A stretch of 64,000 nt of DNA from Nematopogon swammerdamellus (GCA_946902875.1 OX336349.1:7339891-7403890), one strand, 5' to 3'. Shown: positions 1-10,589, numbered from the stretch's first letter. Program-made: numbers and translations. Notes: generated by a model from the letters alone, not told the origin.

Positions 1-1046
1 ACTTGTACCTCCAACTTTCGTCACGGTGCTTTCGAACCCCATTTTCCAAATAGCGGTTCTACTTCCTGTCGCCTTACGTGAGAGGATCTATACGACACTA
101 GAAAAGCCGGAGTGGAGTGAGTCCGCCCACGCTGTTCGGCACGAGATGGTGCGCGGACGCCGATTGCGCAATGGACGATGGCGGCGCGGACGCAGCTCGC
201 GGGCGCGGTGAGCGCGGTGCGCCACCTCGTATCCTGGACAGTACGCCGGCCTGAGACTCATGGTGGGATTTGGTAAAGCTGGAATACCGACGCTGACAAC
301 GGTTGCTTGCGTAGAATAGAATAGAAACTCTTCATTCTATACAATTGAAAGAGGAACGCTACACGAATAGAGACAAGAAATACATGAGTGTGCAAAAGAG
401 CTATTATCACTGTAAGTTGTTACTCCCAGTCAACCTTTGGGTGAAAGAAGTTGTGTACTAGACGATAATGACATGGAGTCGGTAACTTCACGACTACGAC
501 GACGTCCTGACAAATAATGATGTTGGGAATTTAAAACATTATTGAATCTTTACGATGAGAATTTAGATGCTTCAAATGTTTTCAGTGATTCCTAATAATT
601 ATACACATTGTTTAAAATTTTAATAATGATTGATTCTAATTCTTGCCAAACTGACCGTCGAAACATCGATTTATATATATGCGACTATTTATAGTTTTAG
701 CTGGAGTTACCAATCAGGCGATTGAATAAAATTCTAAGAAAATTCTCGCCAACAACCAAATGTGTAAAGAGGTCCTTCACACTTTGAATTTATTTAAAAA
801 GAAACAATTAAGTGACAGAAGAGGTAAATAAATTAAACTAAATTAAATAAATATATTCATGCATCATCCGGACATCACTTATTGTCCCGAGGACGACCGC
901 CCAATTGCGCTTTCAATGCGCACGGAGCGCGCGCTAGCGATTAGCACGGGATTACACGCAAAAGCTATGAAGTAAGGTCAATTTCCAGTTTACATTTTTT
1001 ATGGTTTTTAATCTCAGAGTAAAAAAAAACAAATTTGTTTTAACGG
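1..1046. other. No gene recognised
   Basis: AT-rich sequence from about 290 onward after a GC-richer first 250 bases. The short open frames here have no recognisable motif, and I see no RNA gene or complete repeat. A GC-rich patch lies around 890-945. Confidence 0.5.
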
Positions 1047-1108
1047 ACCAGCCGCCACTCTGACCCCTCTGACTCAGCCACCTATACCGGATTACATAAA
1101 AAAAAGAA
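1047..1108 (+). repeat. SINE-B 3' tail fragment
   Basis: The stretch reads as the last part of SINE-B (compare 6040-6095): a CCCCTCTGACTCAGCCACC-like block, then a CGGATTACAT-like block and an A-rich tail. Only the 3' end is present, consistent with a 5'-truncated insertion or a relic. Confidence 0.6.
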
Positions 1109-1435
1109 GAAATTGCCCAGTTCACCTGTAGGTACTTTAAAAACAAATTCTACTTACCACAAAATATGCTTTACTCTACCGTGTGCCTCTGCCCTAACCC
1201 AATCCGATCAGCTAAAAGTGTATCACAATTTACGCGAAGCAATAAATAACTCGGGCGTGGTCGGTCTTCTCGTGGGCGCTCGGCGTCGCGGGGGGGAGCA
1301 GAGGTGCGCGCGCAGGCTGTCGTGCACGCTTCTACATTACGCTAGCTAGACCCAGTTGCGGGGTACTCATAGACGCCAATAATTGCTGTACCTATAATAT
1401 CATTGGCTGTACCTACAATTTCATATCTCGTGTAC

Positions 1436-1855
1436 CATATCGTTCGTCTGTTTTTTATGGAATGTTATATGGTTGGCTACACTACACCACCTAGTGCTAC
1501 CCCGTGATGTCAACCCATCACACCTTGGTGAGCGATGCAGTGTGAGATGCCGTGGCAGTACTTTCCTTTCGCCGTGTCGGCTACACAAAACACAAACTAT
1601 TAACATAGTCGCTTCGCCGTGCGACCGACCTTTCATTCAAGACGGTGGCACCGATCCGTAAATGATACTTCCATTATCTTCTGAAATGGAAGGAACCTAC
1701 AATTTTACGCGGAATCGACCCCACGACCAGCCTCAATGGTCGGACGCATCGGACAGACTCGAATCCAACCAAAGCCAGACCGCGCACGGTGTGATAAACT
1801 TCGACGAATGAATGCCGACGCGTAGCACCACCGATCTACCAAGGCCGACGTTTTG
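1436..1855 (-). repeat. Divergent SINE-A-related copy
   Basis: Read on the minus strand, this follows the order of SINE-A: head, B-box-like region, core with ACCTACAATTTTACG-like sequence, then the GTGATGTCAACCCATCACACC tail module and a T-rich end on the plus strand, which is the element's A-tail. It differs from other copies at many positions, so it is an older copy or a related subfamily. Confidence 0.5.
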
Positions 1856-1857
1856 AT

Positions 1858-2012
1858 GTTCTAAGCATATTCTTTATTCTTTATTCATCATTCGTATGGT
1901 AGTACACTACGCTTGAATTTGTCCTCTTAGTTTTTAGTTTTTACAATCCGGTTCGATTACACCCACAAAGAAGAGCCGGCAAGAAACTTCGCAGGGTTCT
2001 TTTTTTAACGTC
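1858..2012 (-). repeat. Non-LTR retrotransposon 3' UTR-like fragment
   Basis: On the minus strand it contains a run of A followed by GAACCCTGCGAAGTTTCTTG and ends in an AATAAAGAATAAAGAATA-like simple tail. A related piece lies at 20365-20550 (minus). The order matches a LINE 3' UTR with a short tandem tail. It could be the distal 3' end of the reverse transcriptase relic at 2975-4547, but the 1 kb between them was not matched to anything. Confidence 0.4.
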
Positions 2013-2263
2013 TTCAATTACAATACATTGTGACTAGCTACACAATAGACACCGCTTACAGTGTTAAGATATAGTTTGAGAGCTAGAATAACTATAATTT
2101 AAGCTTGATAATTCTGACCACATAAAATCAAAAGTTAAAGTAAAAGTATAGATAAAATCAGGTGTATAGAGCCTTTGTCAGAAATTGTTGATACATATCG
2201 TATCAAGTCATGTCAGTTATAAATATTCATACCACATTGTAGTACAATGTCAAAAAATAAAAT

Positions 2264-2379
2264 AAATAAATTTGATACTTAATGTATCAATTAGTCAAAG
2301 TAATATTTTAGTATGCGTGCTAAATAAACTTGATACTTAATGTATCAATTAGTCAAATTAATATTTAGCATGCGTCAGC
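2264..2379. repeat. 58-bp tandem duplication
   Basis: Two head-to-tail units of 58 bp, both containing TTGATACTTAATGTATCAAT (itself nearly palindromic) and ATGCGTG. They differ at only a few positions. The element or cause is unknown. Confidence 0.75.
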
Positions 2380-2974
2380 AGTATAAATTCAGGTACAGGT
2401 TGTACCCTGTCAAAATTCAAAATTTGTATGCAGTCAGAATCTCAAGTGAACATGTTTGTAGCAATTTCAGTTTATACCAGTGATAATACGAGGTAGTACA
2501 AATCTCAAAGACCAAAAAGTAATGTGATGAAAAATATAAATCTGCGACAAATGTAACAGTTCATGACAGATACTATAGTTCCTTTTAAAAATATACGCCT
2601 AACATATAAAATATACAATGTTACCAATTGGAGCAGGCCAGTCTCCACGAACAGCACCCGTTCACGAGCATCACGCCAGGGCCAGCCATCGCTTCCCTCA
2701 ACCATATTTTAGGGAGAGAGGCGACCCGGACCAAGCGTCACCGTACGCAAAGACCTTAAAGCGATGCATTACTCCAGCGGCAACATGAAACTTCTACGAT
2801 ATGTTTGCATTTTGTTTTACATAATACCACTGCTTCTGTCACAAACTGCTACAGAGCCCCGATCACAAAGCAATATGAAGTTCTATAAACCTGTATACAC
2901 ATAATATGTACAGGTTCTGTTTATCCTGTTATTACTTATACCACTCGTACTAGCACCGAGTACACTATGTTAAC

Positions 2975-4547
2975 CTATACACGGTCAGCCTCAGAGTACA
3001 ATATTTTGTCAGTTAGAGCTTCTTTTACATTATAATAAGCTTTCTTTATAAGAATGGCTTTAATGCGTTTCTTAAAACATACATCATTAAGATTTTTTAT
3101 TTCTAATGGTATTTTATTGTAAAATCGAATGCTATTACAAACAAAACTCTTGGACATTTTAGACGACCTGTGATTTACAATTGTTATATCATTTTTATGT
3201 CTAGTTTCATGGTGATGTATATCAGACTGGAGAGTAGCATTTTGTATGTATTTCCTAGCATAGCAGATGTTTTGATACACATAAGCACTTGGAAGTGTCA
3301 ATTCCTATTTTACTAAATTCATTTCTACAAGAGTCCCTCGTTTTCATATTCAGTATACAACGCAATGCTCTTTTTTGCAGAACAAATACTCTGTTTACTT
3401 CAGCTGCAGTTCCCCAAAACAATAATCCATATGACATGAGACTATCAAAGTAGGCAAAGTAAACAGTTTTTGCAGCTTGTACACCACACAATTCTTTGAT
3501 TTTTTTGATGGCATAACATGCTGAACTTAATTTACCAGTAAGTGAGTCTATATGGGGCTTCCAGCTGAGAGTTTCATCAAATAGTACTCCCAAAAAGGTA
3601 ATTTCTTTAGCAATATTTAGCGTTAGTTCTTCTGCAGTTTTAACAATTTCTTGGTTCGCCATGCGTCTTTGAGTTCCTAAAGCAAAATGCATTATGTTAG
3701 TTTTATTTACATTTAGTAGTAGATTGTTTGATTCAAACCAAGTTTTTAGAGATTGTATTACTGCTTTAAACGAATCGCGCAAATCATTAATGCTTTTATT
3801 TTTTAGGACTACTGAGATGTCATCAGCAAACATGATTAGTTCTATATCATCTGTAATACAACTGGAGATGTCGTTGACGTAGATAAAAAAGAGCAAAGGT
3901 CCAAGAATGGAGCCTTGAGGAACACCCATAGAAATGGTTTCACAACTTGATTTTTCACCACTAACGCCACATATTTGCTGTCTGTTGCTTAAGTAGGATT
4001 TACAAATACTTAGCTCTATATCTCGCACGCCATAGTGATCAAGTTTATTTATAATTATTTCATGATTAACACAATCAAACGCCTTTGACAGATCACAGAA
4101 TATGCCATACGTGTGATGTGAATTATCTAGCGATTGTATGACTGTTTTTATCATTGATGCAATAGCGTCACCAGTTGATCTGCCCTTGCGGAATCCATAC
4201 TGTTTATAATTTAAGGTGTTATTTTCATTAAAAAATTCAATCAGCCTTTTTTCTATGGCTTTTTCAAACACTTTACTGAATACAGGAAGCAAAGAGACAG
4301 GCCGATAATTTCCAATAGTACTATGACAACCCTTTTTAAACAATGGTACCACCCTCGCTATTTTTAATATATCTGGGAATGTGCCCTCTGCAAAACATTG
4401 ATTAATTACAGTAACTAATGGATCTATAATACTACAAGTTAATGACTTCATTAGCTTGTTTTTGTATATGCAAAGAGTTTGTATTACGTCGCTCAGCGAC
4501 GTAATACAAACTCTTTGCATATATGGACACTTTTTTATCGAAGACAT
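2975..4547 (-). pseudogene. Non-LTR retrotransposon reverse transcriptase, 5'-truncated and frameshifted
   Basis: The product would be the ORF2 reverse transcriptase of a CR1/Jockey-group non-LTR element (the C-terminal part resembles Daphne/Crack-type elements; the clade is uncertain). Visible RT blocks in order are NYRPVSLLPVFSKVFEKAI, YGFRKGRST, DLSKAFDCVNH, GVPQGSILGPLLF and the catalytic FADD. The thumb and C-terminal region follows (ALRCILNM). The frame breaks near 3298: the first frame runs 4547 to 3255 and the C-terminal portion continues in the frame starting TLPSAYVY (3301 to 2975), which fits loss of one base. The endonuclease domain and ORF1 are absent, so the copy is 5'-truncated. 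Its 5' end is a perfect fold-back palindrome (4465-4523), so the first codons of the long frame are inverted copy rather than native sequence. Not functional. Confidence 0.9.
4465..4523. repeat. Perfect 29-bp inverted repeat, 1-nt loop, at LINE 5' end
   Basis: 4465-4493 and 4495-4523 are exact reverse complements around a single C at 4494. The palindrome sits where the truncated RT copy ends, and the sequence beyond it no longer encodes RT. This fits the new cDNA folding back on itself during or after insertion. Confidence 0.95.
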
Positions 4548-5683
4548 CGAGAATTAATTCTTGGAATATTTAGATTTATAAAAAGTTTCTGATATTGCGA
4601 TACTCAGTATAAGGTGGATAGTTGAGTCTGATAAAAGGTTCTTCACCCTGTTCTCCATATCGAAAGCCCCAATCCTTCGAGGTAATGGGTTGGAATGGAT
4701 GGTTCTGAACGTCCTTGGAAAACATAAATAGCACAAAACTTTGAGGTCAGTTCTACTTCACAATACTATCCTTTCCTCTTTCTGATCGGTACTTCAAAGT
4801 ATTATAACTGGCAAAGCGACGAACAAAAAGCACGCGCAGAAGTATCTTCTACATCGTCACGACAACGACGACGTGCCGAAGATGACATTGAGTTGACAAT
4901 CGAGCAGATTAGCTCGATCGTGTCCGTTGGGGCTCTGTCACATTCTGATCGCGATATACGATCACGAATCTGCGTCGTGAGCTTGAGGGGTTGGATTGAC
5001 AAATACGCTGTCGATATCCTGCCACGGCCGCATGAGCGCCAGTGGAAACAATGGGCTCATCTGGGTTGTCACTGTTAATTTGGATGGACAAATGATATGT
5101 ATGCACTGCAGAATTTTCCGATCCGATTTCCATTTTAGGGGCATTCGCTGTATTTGGTTGCATTGTTGCAAGCCCTTGTGTTGCATTCTCTGTATTTGGT
5201 ACTGGATACGTCATTCGCTGTATTTGGTACTGGACACGTCATTTAAATCGGCTACAATGTTTGTGTCAATGGCAACTTCGGAAAAGACGAAAAACTCTTC
5301 AAACCGATGATGTTTCTAATCAAGAAAGCAGATCATTCAGATGCATTTTATTCGTATAATCTTGTTATCATTTTACTAATATAAATTTTTTTAGTAGACA
5401 GATTCTCGGAGATCCGGCTGTCGCAGTCACGTCCCTGTGCTTGGAACTAAAATACGTACTACATATATATAATGTATTAATTAGATACGCAGATGTATGT
5501 ATGCACGTTGGCAATGTCGACCTCACTAAACCGGACACTGGAGACTATGGTACAGCAATCTACACGCTGACTCAGATGACTGATTGTGCTTCTGTTTATC
5601 TTTGAAATGAATGCATTTAAAGTCAGTCACACTCATTCTATAATGTAGTTTACGCTGCACTTCATTCGTTTGAATTAATTTTA
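4548..5683. other. No gene recognised; small 28-bp duplication
   Basis: Several overlapping short open frames occur on both strands between 4800 and 5300, but none shows a known domain. At 5185-5240 a 28-bp unit (core CTGTATTTGGTACTGGA) occurs twice in tandem, with a partial third copy near 5143. Otherwise nothing was identified. Confidence 0.4.
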
Positions 5684-6095
5684 GCGGCGGGTGGCCAAGT
5701 GGTTTGGGCATCGGCTTCTCATGCGAGAGGTCCTCGGTTTGATTCCGATGGGCGTGTACCAATGAGTTTTTTCTGACGAAAAAATTTACGTGCATACCTA
5801 CACCTGCTGCTTCACCGTTCGGAACCGGTGTAAAACTGTAGGTCCAGTTCTGTGGTAGGTCCCTTCCCTTACCCCTTACTAGGTGATTGTAGCCGACTGG
5901 GTTGGTACCACCGTACTGGATGTAAGATGGCCGCATAGCTGCCTCGGTTGTGTTCTCCTCTAGTCCAGTATAGCCAGCAATCCAGGGAAGTCTCCGGTAT
6001 GGCACCTACCTTCTCGGAGGTGATATTGGCTGGTCGGAGCATGCGCTTTGGCCCCTCCGACTCAGCCACCCATATCGGATTAGATAAAAAAAAAT
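5684..6095 (+). repeat. SINE-B, full-length copy
   Basis: The head is tRNA-like: an A-box region GTGGCCAAGTGG and a B box GGTTTGATTCC at 5736-5746, at tRNA-like spacing, which is the usual internal RNA polymerase III promoter. Next come an AATGAGTTTTTTCTGACG block, a core shared with SINE-A (AAACTGTAGGTCC and CCTTACTAGGT), a B-specific part (GTCCAGTATAGCCAGCAATC; CTTCTCGGAGGTGATATTGG) and an A-tail. A 16-nt insertion-like repeat of the GTAGGTCC motif lies inside the core. No enzyme is encoded; such elements depend on a LINE partner for retrotransposition. Confidence 0.85.
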
Positions 6096-6577
6096 CCTAC
6101 TGTATTTCATATTAATATTTTATGTGTATAAACTTTACTTTCATTAATGACTTGACTGAAACCTGTATTTTAATACTTATATTTTTTATGGATACATCTC
6201 TCACAAATATTTTTTTTTTTTGGTTACATGTAGAATATTCGGTATATTTACCGTAATTAAAGTTTAGTAGGTAAGTTCTATTTAAAACAAAAACAAAAGG
6301 CTCTACATATAATGTTTCTTGCTCTTCTTGATTGCATTACTGAAGAGGACAAAACAAAAACGATGTCGAACCACACTGAAATGCATAACATTGATAAGTT
6401 TGTATTTTATTTGTGGCGAAATAAATAGGTATCTCAATCTGAATTGTAATCATGATTGAACAGCTCGTAGCCAAACGGTCTGCTCGAGGCATGGGCGTTT
6501 CCTTAGTTTGATAATATATGTAAAGTATATAAGTGTGTGCGTATATAAGTATATAAGTATACCTATATAAGTCCTGC

Positions 6578-6960
6578 TTGGAGTACTGTTCGCACCTGTG
6601 GGATGGCTGTGCCAAATACCAGCTTGCGCCTCTGGAATCGATCCAGCGTCGAGCCGTGCGACTAGTGGATTATCCCGAAGTGTCCCGCGATCTAGAAACA
6701 CTGCAACTTCGCAGGGATGCCGACTCCCTAAGTGTATTGTATCGCTTATTTCATGGACAGTGCTCGGAGGAGCTGTTTAGCGCGATCCCGCTGTCCCCTT
6801 TCCACCTTCGCACCACCCTACACGCTGGACTTACCGCGGTCGGGTACTAATCGGTTCTGCAGATCTTTCCTCTACAGAACCGGTAAACTCTTGAACGCTC
6901 TCCCTGCCCACATATTTCCACCCAAGTACAGTCTCGAATGTATATTATGTAAGGATGTCT
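6578..6960 (+). pseudogene. Non-LTR retrotransposon C-terminal fragment (LINE 2)
   Basis: The first frame (6578 to about 6835) encodes MEYCSHLWDG, a LESIQRRAVRLV block and LRRDADSLSVLYRLFHG, which is the typical region after the reverse transcriptase palm in insect CR1/Jockey-type ORF2 proteins. The match then moves to another frame (RSGTNRFCRSFLY, LLNALPAHIFPPKYSLE, to about 6950), so there is a frameshift near 6820. Both ends are lost. It is followed at once by a fragment of a different LINE family, so the two were joined by insertion or deletion. Confidence 0.7.
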
Positions 6961-6989
6961 ATTGTATGTATCTATGTACAATTTGTCCA

Positions 6990-7419
6990 TGTATGCCGAG
7001 ACGACGGAAAACGCGCAGACGGGATGACATTAATACCATGGTCAGAAGGTAAAACTCTCGTCTGGGATGTAACTTGCGTAGACACCCTGGCTCCATCACA
7101 CGTCACCAAGTCTTTGAGAGAAGCTGGTTCTGCTTCTGAGGCCGCTGCCCGTCTGAAGATAAACAAGTACCAAAGCATTATCAACCATAACTATTTGTTT
7201 ATTCCGCTAGCTTTCGAAACCTACGGCCCGTGGTGCAAGGCTTCAAAATCACTTGTGCATATTTTAGGTAAAAAAATTGGGGAAACAACCAGCGTTCAAA
7301 ATTCGGAAAAGTTTTTAAGGGAGAGAATAAGCTTCGCTGTGCAGAGAGGGAATGCTGCGAGCGTTATGGGCACATTCCCGACATGCCGAACTCTAGAGGA
7401 GCTTTTTTACGTTTATTAG
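6990..7419 (+). pseudogene. Non-LTR retrotransposon C-terminal fragment (LINE 3, copy 1)
   Basis: The frame reads RDDGKRADGMTLIPW, VWDVTCVDTLAPSHV, FIPLAFETYGPW and ISFAVQRGNAASVMGTF, then a stop at 7419. This C-terminal module is found at the end of reverse transcriptases of a widespread animal non-LTR family. Parallel copies in this window lie at 37868-38290 (minus) and 10590-10865 (plus). Nothing of the RT palm remains. The upstream start used by the longest open frame (6955) belongs to unrelated sequence; coding similarity begins near 6990. Confidence 0.7.
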
Positions 7420-8429
7420 GTAGTTCTTATTGTATATAGTGTAGATAATTAATTTATTTCTGAGTAATTAATGAAAATTATTTTGTTTTCATAGTTATGT
7501 ATTGATATTTCATACTACTGTCCATTCTTTAGTACTGCATTGTCCTCCCCTACGCGTTTTCCACATTCCAAAGGTTAGTTCGTCAAGAATCCGCTTTTTG
7601 TGAACCTTTTATATTATGGTGTACAAAAAAGTATATTTTCATTTCATTTCAAGTTTCAATTATTTCTTTATGGAACCGAATGGAACCTAACATTGTTGAC
7701 TACACCATCTCACTTATCATATCATCCTATTACTTCTTGTTCCAAGCAGAATTGGTATTATTAGTAGTATTGCGGTATCCTTGTTTTACTGATCGTACTA
7801 GCTTAATGAAACTGAAAGATACTATAGTCATCATATTATGGCGTATGTCGTAAGCCCTATTCGGAACCACACAACATTATTTTCGAAATCCACAAATAAA
7901 TAGGACATGTTAGGAATATAATAGGAATATCTTGATTGGAGCTCAATCAACGACATACATGAATACGAACAGGCAGCCCACTGTAGCGGCTGCCTAAAAT
8001 TATTTTTCGGTCGATTGAAGCGAAGAGTTACGCAAATCGATACACGTTGTGTCATCCGACCACCGCAAGTCGACAACTGGATGTCAAGCGACAACCGCAC
8101 GTCCGACTGGATGTCAATAGACCAAATAATTAGTAGAGGAGCTACGGAGGTCACCCGTTTCGTATTGAGATCGAGGTCAGCACATTCTCATTCTTTTATT
8201 GATAAGAATCAGGCGGGAGAACTGGTAACGAACTTCTTAGAATATGCAAATGTCGGTATGTTACGATTGCGGACACACTTCAGGTGGATAAGATTCGGTC
8301 AGAGGGCATAACTTCTGAGCAGTCTTGAAGCAGCCCGCGTGAACGAGCTAGAGCAAGGACATCGCACCACAGAACATCGAAACGCGTGCACTCTAACAGA
8401 AATGGTTGAATATCAGGGGGTGCCACACT
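7420..8429. other. No gene recognised
   Basis: The first part is probably the LINE 3 trailing sequence. An open frame at 8015-8311 has no recognisable domain. A small internal repeat around GACAACTGGATGTCA and CGACTGGATGTCA lies at 8068-8120. Confidence 0.4.
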
Positions 8430-8897
8430 CATAGGCGCCGACTACGTGGGTGCTCGGGGGCTCCAGCACCCACGAGGGGTGAGTAGTGGGTGCGGAGCAC
8501 CCACGACGATAGATATTAAAACTGATCAGTAATCGGATTAGAGCTACGATAAAAGTGCCTTATTTACTTACAAGCCTTTGGGTGGCCACATTTACACATT
8601 CGCACTAGTGGCACGACGAATAGCGAACGTTATAGTACTGCTATATTATTATTCTATACCATGCAATAGAAATAGCACTACATGCGTAGGTACATCTCGT
8701 GCGAATGTGTAAATGCGGCAAATGCTAAACATTGTGCGAACGTTTATCGAATCCAGGTTGCCGGGTGCCGGGCGAATTAATGAAAAATTGGAGTAGCATA
8801 TGTCCAGCAGTGGACGGCAACACGTTGATGATGATGATTGTTCAATAAAAAAAATTGCATGAGCACCCACGAGGATTTCTAAAAGTCGGCGCCCCTG
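8430..8897. mobile_element. Non-autonomous hAT-type MITE with 8-bp target duplication
   Basis: The element starts CATAGGCGCCGAC and ends GTCGGCGCCCCTG; read inward the ends match at 11 of 13 positions, and a second inverted block GTGGGTGCTC / GAGCACCCAC lies just inside. It is flanked on both sides by the identical octamer GCCACACT (8422-8429 and 8898-8905). An 8-bp duplication with C/A-starting terminal repeats is the hallmark of the hAT superfamily. The 468-bp interior encodes no transposase. Near the right end (about 8790-8850) it carries a piece ending in TGATGATGATG that looks like an RTE-type LINE 3' tail, so the element has been an insertion target or picked the piece up. Confidence 0.85.
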
Positions 8898-9057
8898 GCC
8901 ACACTTGACACACTTCCCTCTCGAAAACCCCAACATAGGGCAAATGCAAGTTTAACTGGTTGAATGGTTCAGTCTGGTTTAGTCTTGGAAAGACATTTAT
9001 GAATTTAAATTAAATCCGTTTCCGTTTAAATTTAAATTAAATTAATTTGTACCGTGT

Positions 9058-9124
9058 GGCTGGCCGGTACTTTAAAAGAATAGCTCCACTGCATCTCTCC
9101 CCGTGTATGTCGTAAAAGGCGACT
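9058..9124 (+). repeat. Family R fragment
   Basis: Contains CCACTGCATCTCTCCCC and GTCGTAAAAGGCGACTAA. The reverse complement of the same block lies at 36640-36705 inside a longer family R copy. It stops abruptly at TAA where the GGCTAAGCGCACACC sequence begins. Confidence 0.6.
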
Positions 9125-9400
9125 AAGGCTAAGCGCACACCTTCCGGCGCGCGCCGTCCGGTCGCCACCGTCCGGTCGCCGGATTAAGCTATGTCTATGC
9201 TGCTGTATGAATGAACTCACATTATCCGGTACACGGCAACCCGCCGTCCGGCCGCCGTGTGTCGACCGGATGACTCTCGGCTCGTCCGGTCGCCGGACGG
9301 CGACCGGATGTGCAGTCGTTTATGGCGCAGTATGTTAGCGCTCACACCGTCCGGCAAGCAATCGTCCGGTCGCGTCCGAAGAGATCGCACGCGCGCGCGT
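9125..9400. repeat. CCGTCCGG-rich flank, candidate Harbinger terminal and subterminal region
   Basis: Starts GGCTAAGCGCACACC directly after TAA. It then carries at least six close copies of CGTCCGG, several as GTCCGGTCGCC, and some in inverse orientation (GGCGACCGG). PIF/Harbinger elements insert at TWA trinucleotides and have G-rich ends with subterminal repeats bound by their own proteins, so this may be the left end of the Harbinger-like locus to the right. A variant of the starting motif recurs internally (GTTAGCGCTCACACCGTCC, about 9329). The opposite end was not found. Confidence 0.45.
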
Positions 9401-10000
9401 GTGCCCGATGCCCGAGACACACGCAATACAGAAAGTAGCCTATCACCTATACCATCGCCATCGCCATCGTCATCAACCTCTCCGGTGCCTGAATTCAAGA
9501 AACCAGAACCACGTCGTCGAAAGGGATATAAACCAGATGCACTAGAACTCCAGATGTTAAAAGTGCTCGAAGAGAAACCATGCAATCGACATGTCTCTTT
9601 CTTCAATGGAATTATACCGTCGCTTGAACTTTTTGATGATGACGAAGTAGTACAGTTCCAGATCGGGGTGCTTCAGCTTGTTTCAAACATAAAAAAGCAA
9701 AGAAAGAATGTTGTATACCAGCAGGAATACAACGTTCAAACTCTGCCTTTACAAAGCAATTTTCAGCAACCGAACACTCAAATTATGTATACAAATACTG
9801 CATTTCAAAACCAACAACCTAGAGCCTCCAATTCCATCACACTACATACAAGCCAACCCATTTCAAATCCCGATGCATCTTCACTAAACCAGTACTACCA
9901 AGATTATGCTCAACACTTGACTCAAGATTATGCATCTTCGCCCAGTCCGTCCCCGGCTTCGTCCATCAGTTCAAACCCATCATCTAATGTTAACCCTTAA
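9257..10000 (+). CDS. MADF/BESS-type DNA-binding protein, C-terminal exon (Harbinger-associated)
   Basis: The open frame has three parts. The first 50 codons come from the CCGTCCGG repeat region and are probably not coding; a 3' splice site near 9400 is more plausible as the real start. Next is a Ser/Pro-rich and basic linker (SPIPSPSPSSS, PEPRRRKGYKP), and then a BESS-like helix pair (SFFNGIIPSLELFDDDEVVQ). The tail is Gln/Asn/Ser-rich. BESS motifs mediate protein contacts in MADF-BESS factors, and insect Harbinger elements often carry a MADF or Myb-like DNA-binding partner. The MADF domain itself was not found upstream. The stop is followed directly by AATAAATAAATAA, suggesting a terminal exon with a polyadenylation signal. 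The opposed Harbinger transposase exon starts 43 bp away, which supports a transposon rather than a host origin. Confidence 0.55.
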   Translation: MCRPDDSRLVRSPDGDRMCSRLWRSMLALTPSGKQSSGRVRRDRTRARVPDARDTRNTESSLSPIPSPSPSSSTSPVPEFKKPEPRRRKGYKPDALELQMLKVLEEKPCNRHVSFFNGIIPSLELFDDDEVVQFQIGVLQLVSNIKKQRKNVVYQQEYNVQTLPLQSNFQQPNTQIMYTNTAFQNQQPRASNSITLHTSQPISNPDASSLNQYYQDYAQHLTQDYASSPSPSPASSISSNPSSNVNP

Positions 10001-10042
10001 ATAAATAAATAATTAAATAAAAATAAAACTTGTTTCTTTTAC

Positions 10043-10263
10043 CTGATTGCTATAGCCATCATTTCAATAGGTTGAATGCAGTTCCTTAGTTTGGTGTCCT
10101 GGCGTTGGAGAGAAGCTTTCAGCTTTAGGTGAAGGTTGTCAAACGATGACACTGACATGCGAAAATAATTAAAAAACTTTTTCTCGTCACCACGTAGAAC
10201 TTCAAACAAAGTGTAAAAAGCTCCAAGTATTAGTCGTGTCGTATTTATTGAATGAACCCAATG
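10043..10263 (-). pseudogene. PIF/Harbinger (HARBI1-like) transposase, N-terminal exon
   Basis: The minus-strand translation begins HWVHSINTTRLILGAFYTLF and continues GDEKKFFNYFRMSVSSFDNL and RQDTKLRNCIQPIEMMAIAIR. This order (YWVHPI-like, FHTLF-like, FFNYFRMS, SFD, then an IPPEEKLAVTLR-like stretch) is characteristic of Harbinger/HARBI1 transposases ahead of the DDE catalytic core. The exon ends AATCAG followed by GTAAAAG, a good 5' splice site. The catalytic exons are not visible: the space to the left is occupied by the MADF/BESS exon, and the right side is interrupted at about 10264 by other insertions. The gene is probably broken. Confidence 0.75.
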
Positions 10264-10295
10264 TAATTGACTCCCTTATGACTCCCTTCTTATAT

Positions 10296-10526
10296 TACTA
10301 GGTGGTAGGGTTTAACCCGCCCGGGTTGGTACCACCGCACTGAATGAAAGGTCGGTCGAAACGGCTATGTAAATAGTTTGTGTTTTCCGTCCAGTTCAGT
10401 GTAGCCGGCACGACCGAAGGGAAGCACTGACGTGGCACCAAGTTCACCCGGTGTTATGGGCTGACATCACGGATGTTGTAGGTGATGTAAGCCAACCATG
10501 TCAGTTTCCATTAAAAAAAAAAAAAA
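10296..10526 (+). repeat. SINE-A, 5'-truncated copy
   Basis: Begins in the shared core (TTACTAGGTGGTAGGG) and continues through GGTTGGTACCACCGCACTG, the GTCCAGTTCAGTGTAGCCGG block and the GGGCTGACATCACGGATG tail module to a long A-tail. The tRNA/5S head is missing. It sits between the transposase exon (10043-10263) and a LINE fragment. Confidence 0.85.
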
Positions 10527-10589
10527 TCAAGGCATACCCAACTCCACACCTTCGCACCTTACTACATAACACCACCACACAAAGACTTC

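Noticed and set aside
5684..5760. Functional tRNA gene at the SINE-B head
   Set aside because: The same head recurs with the same downstream body at other sites, and the anticodon and acceptor arms do not fold properly; it is a SINE promoter.
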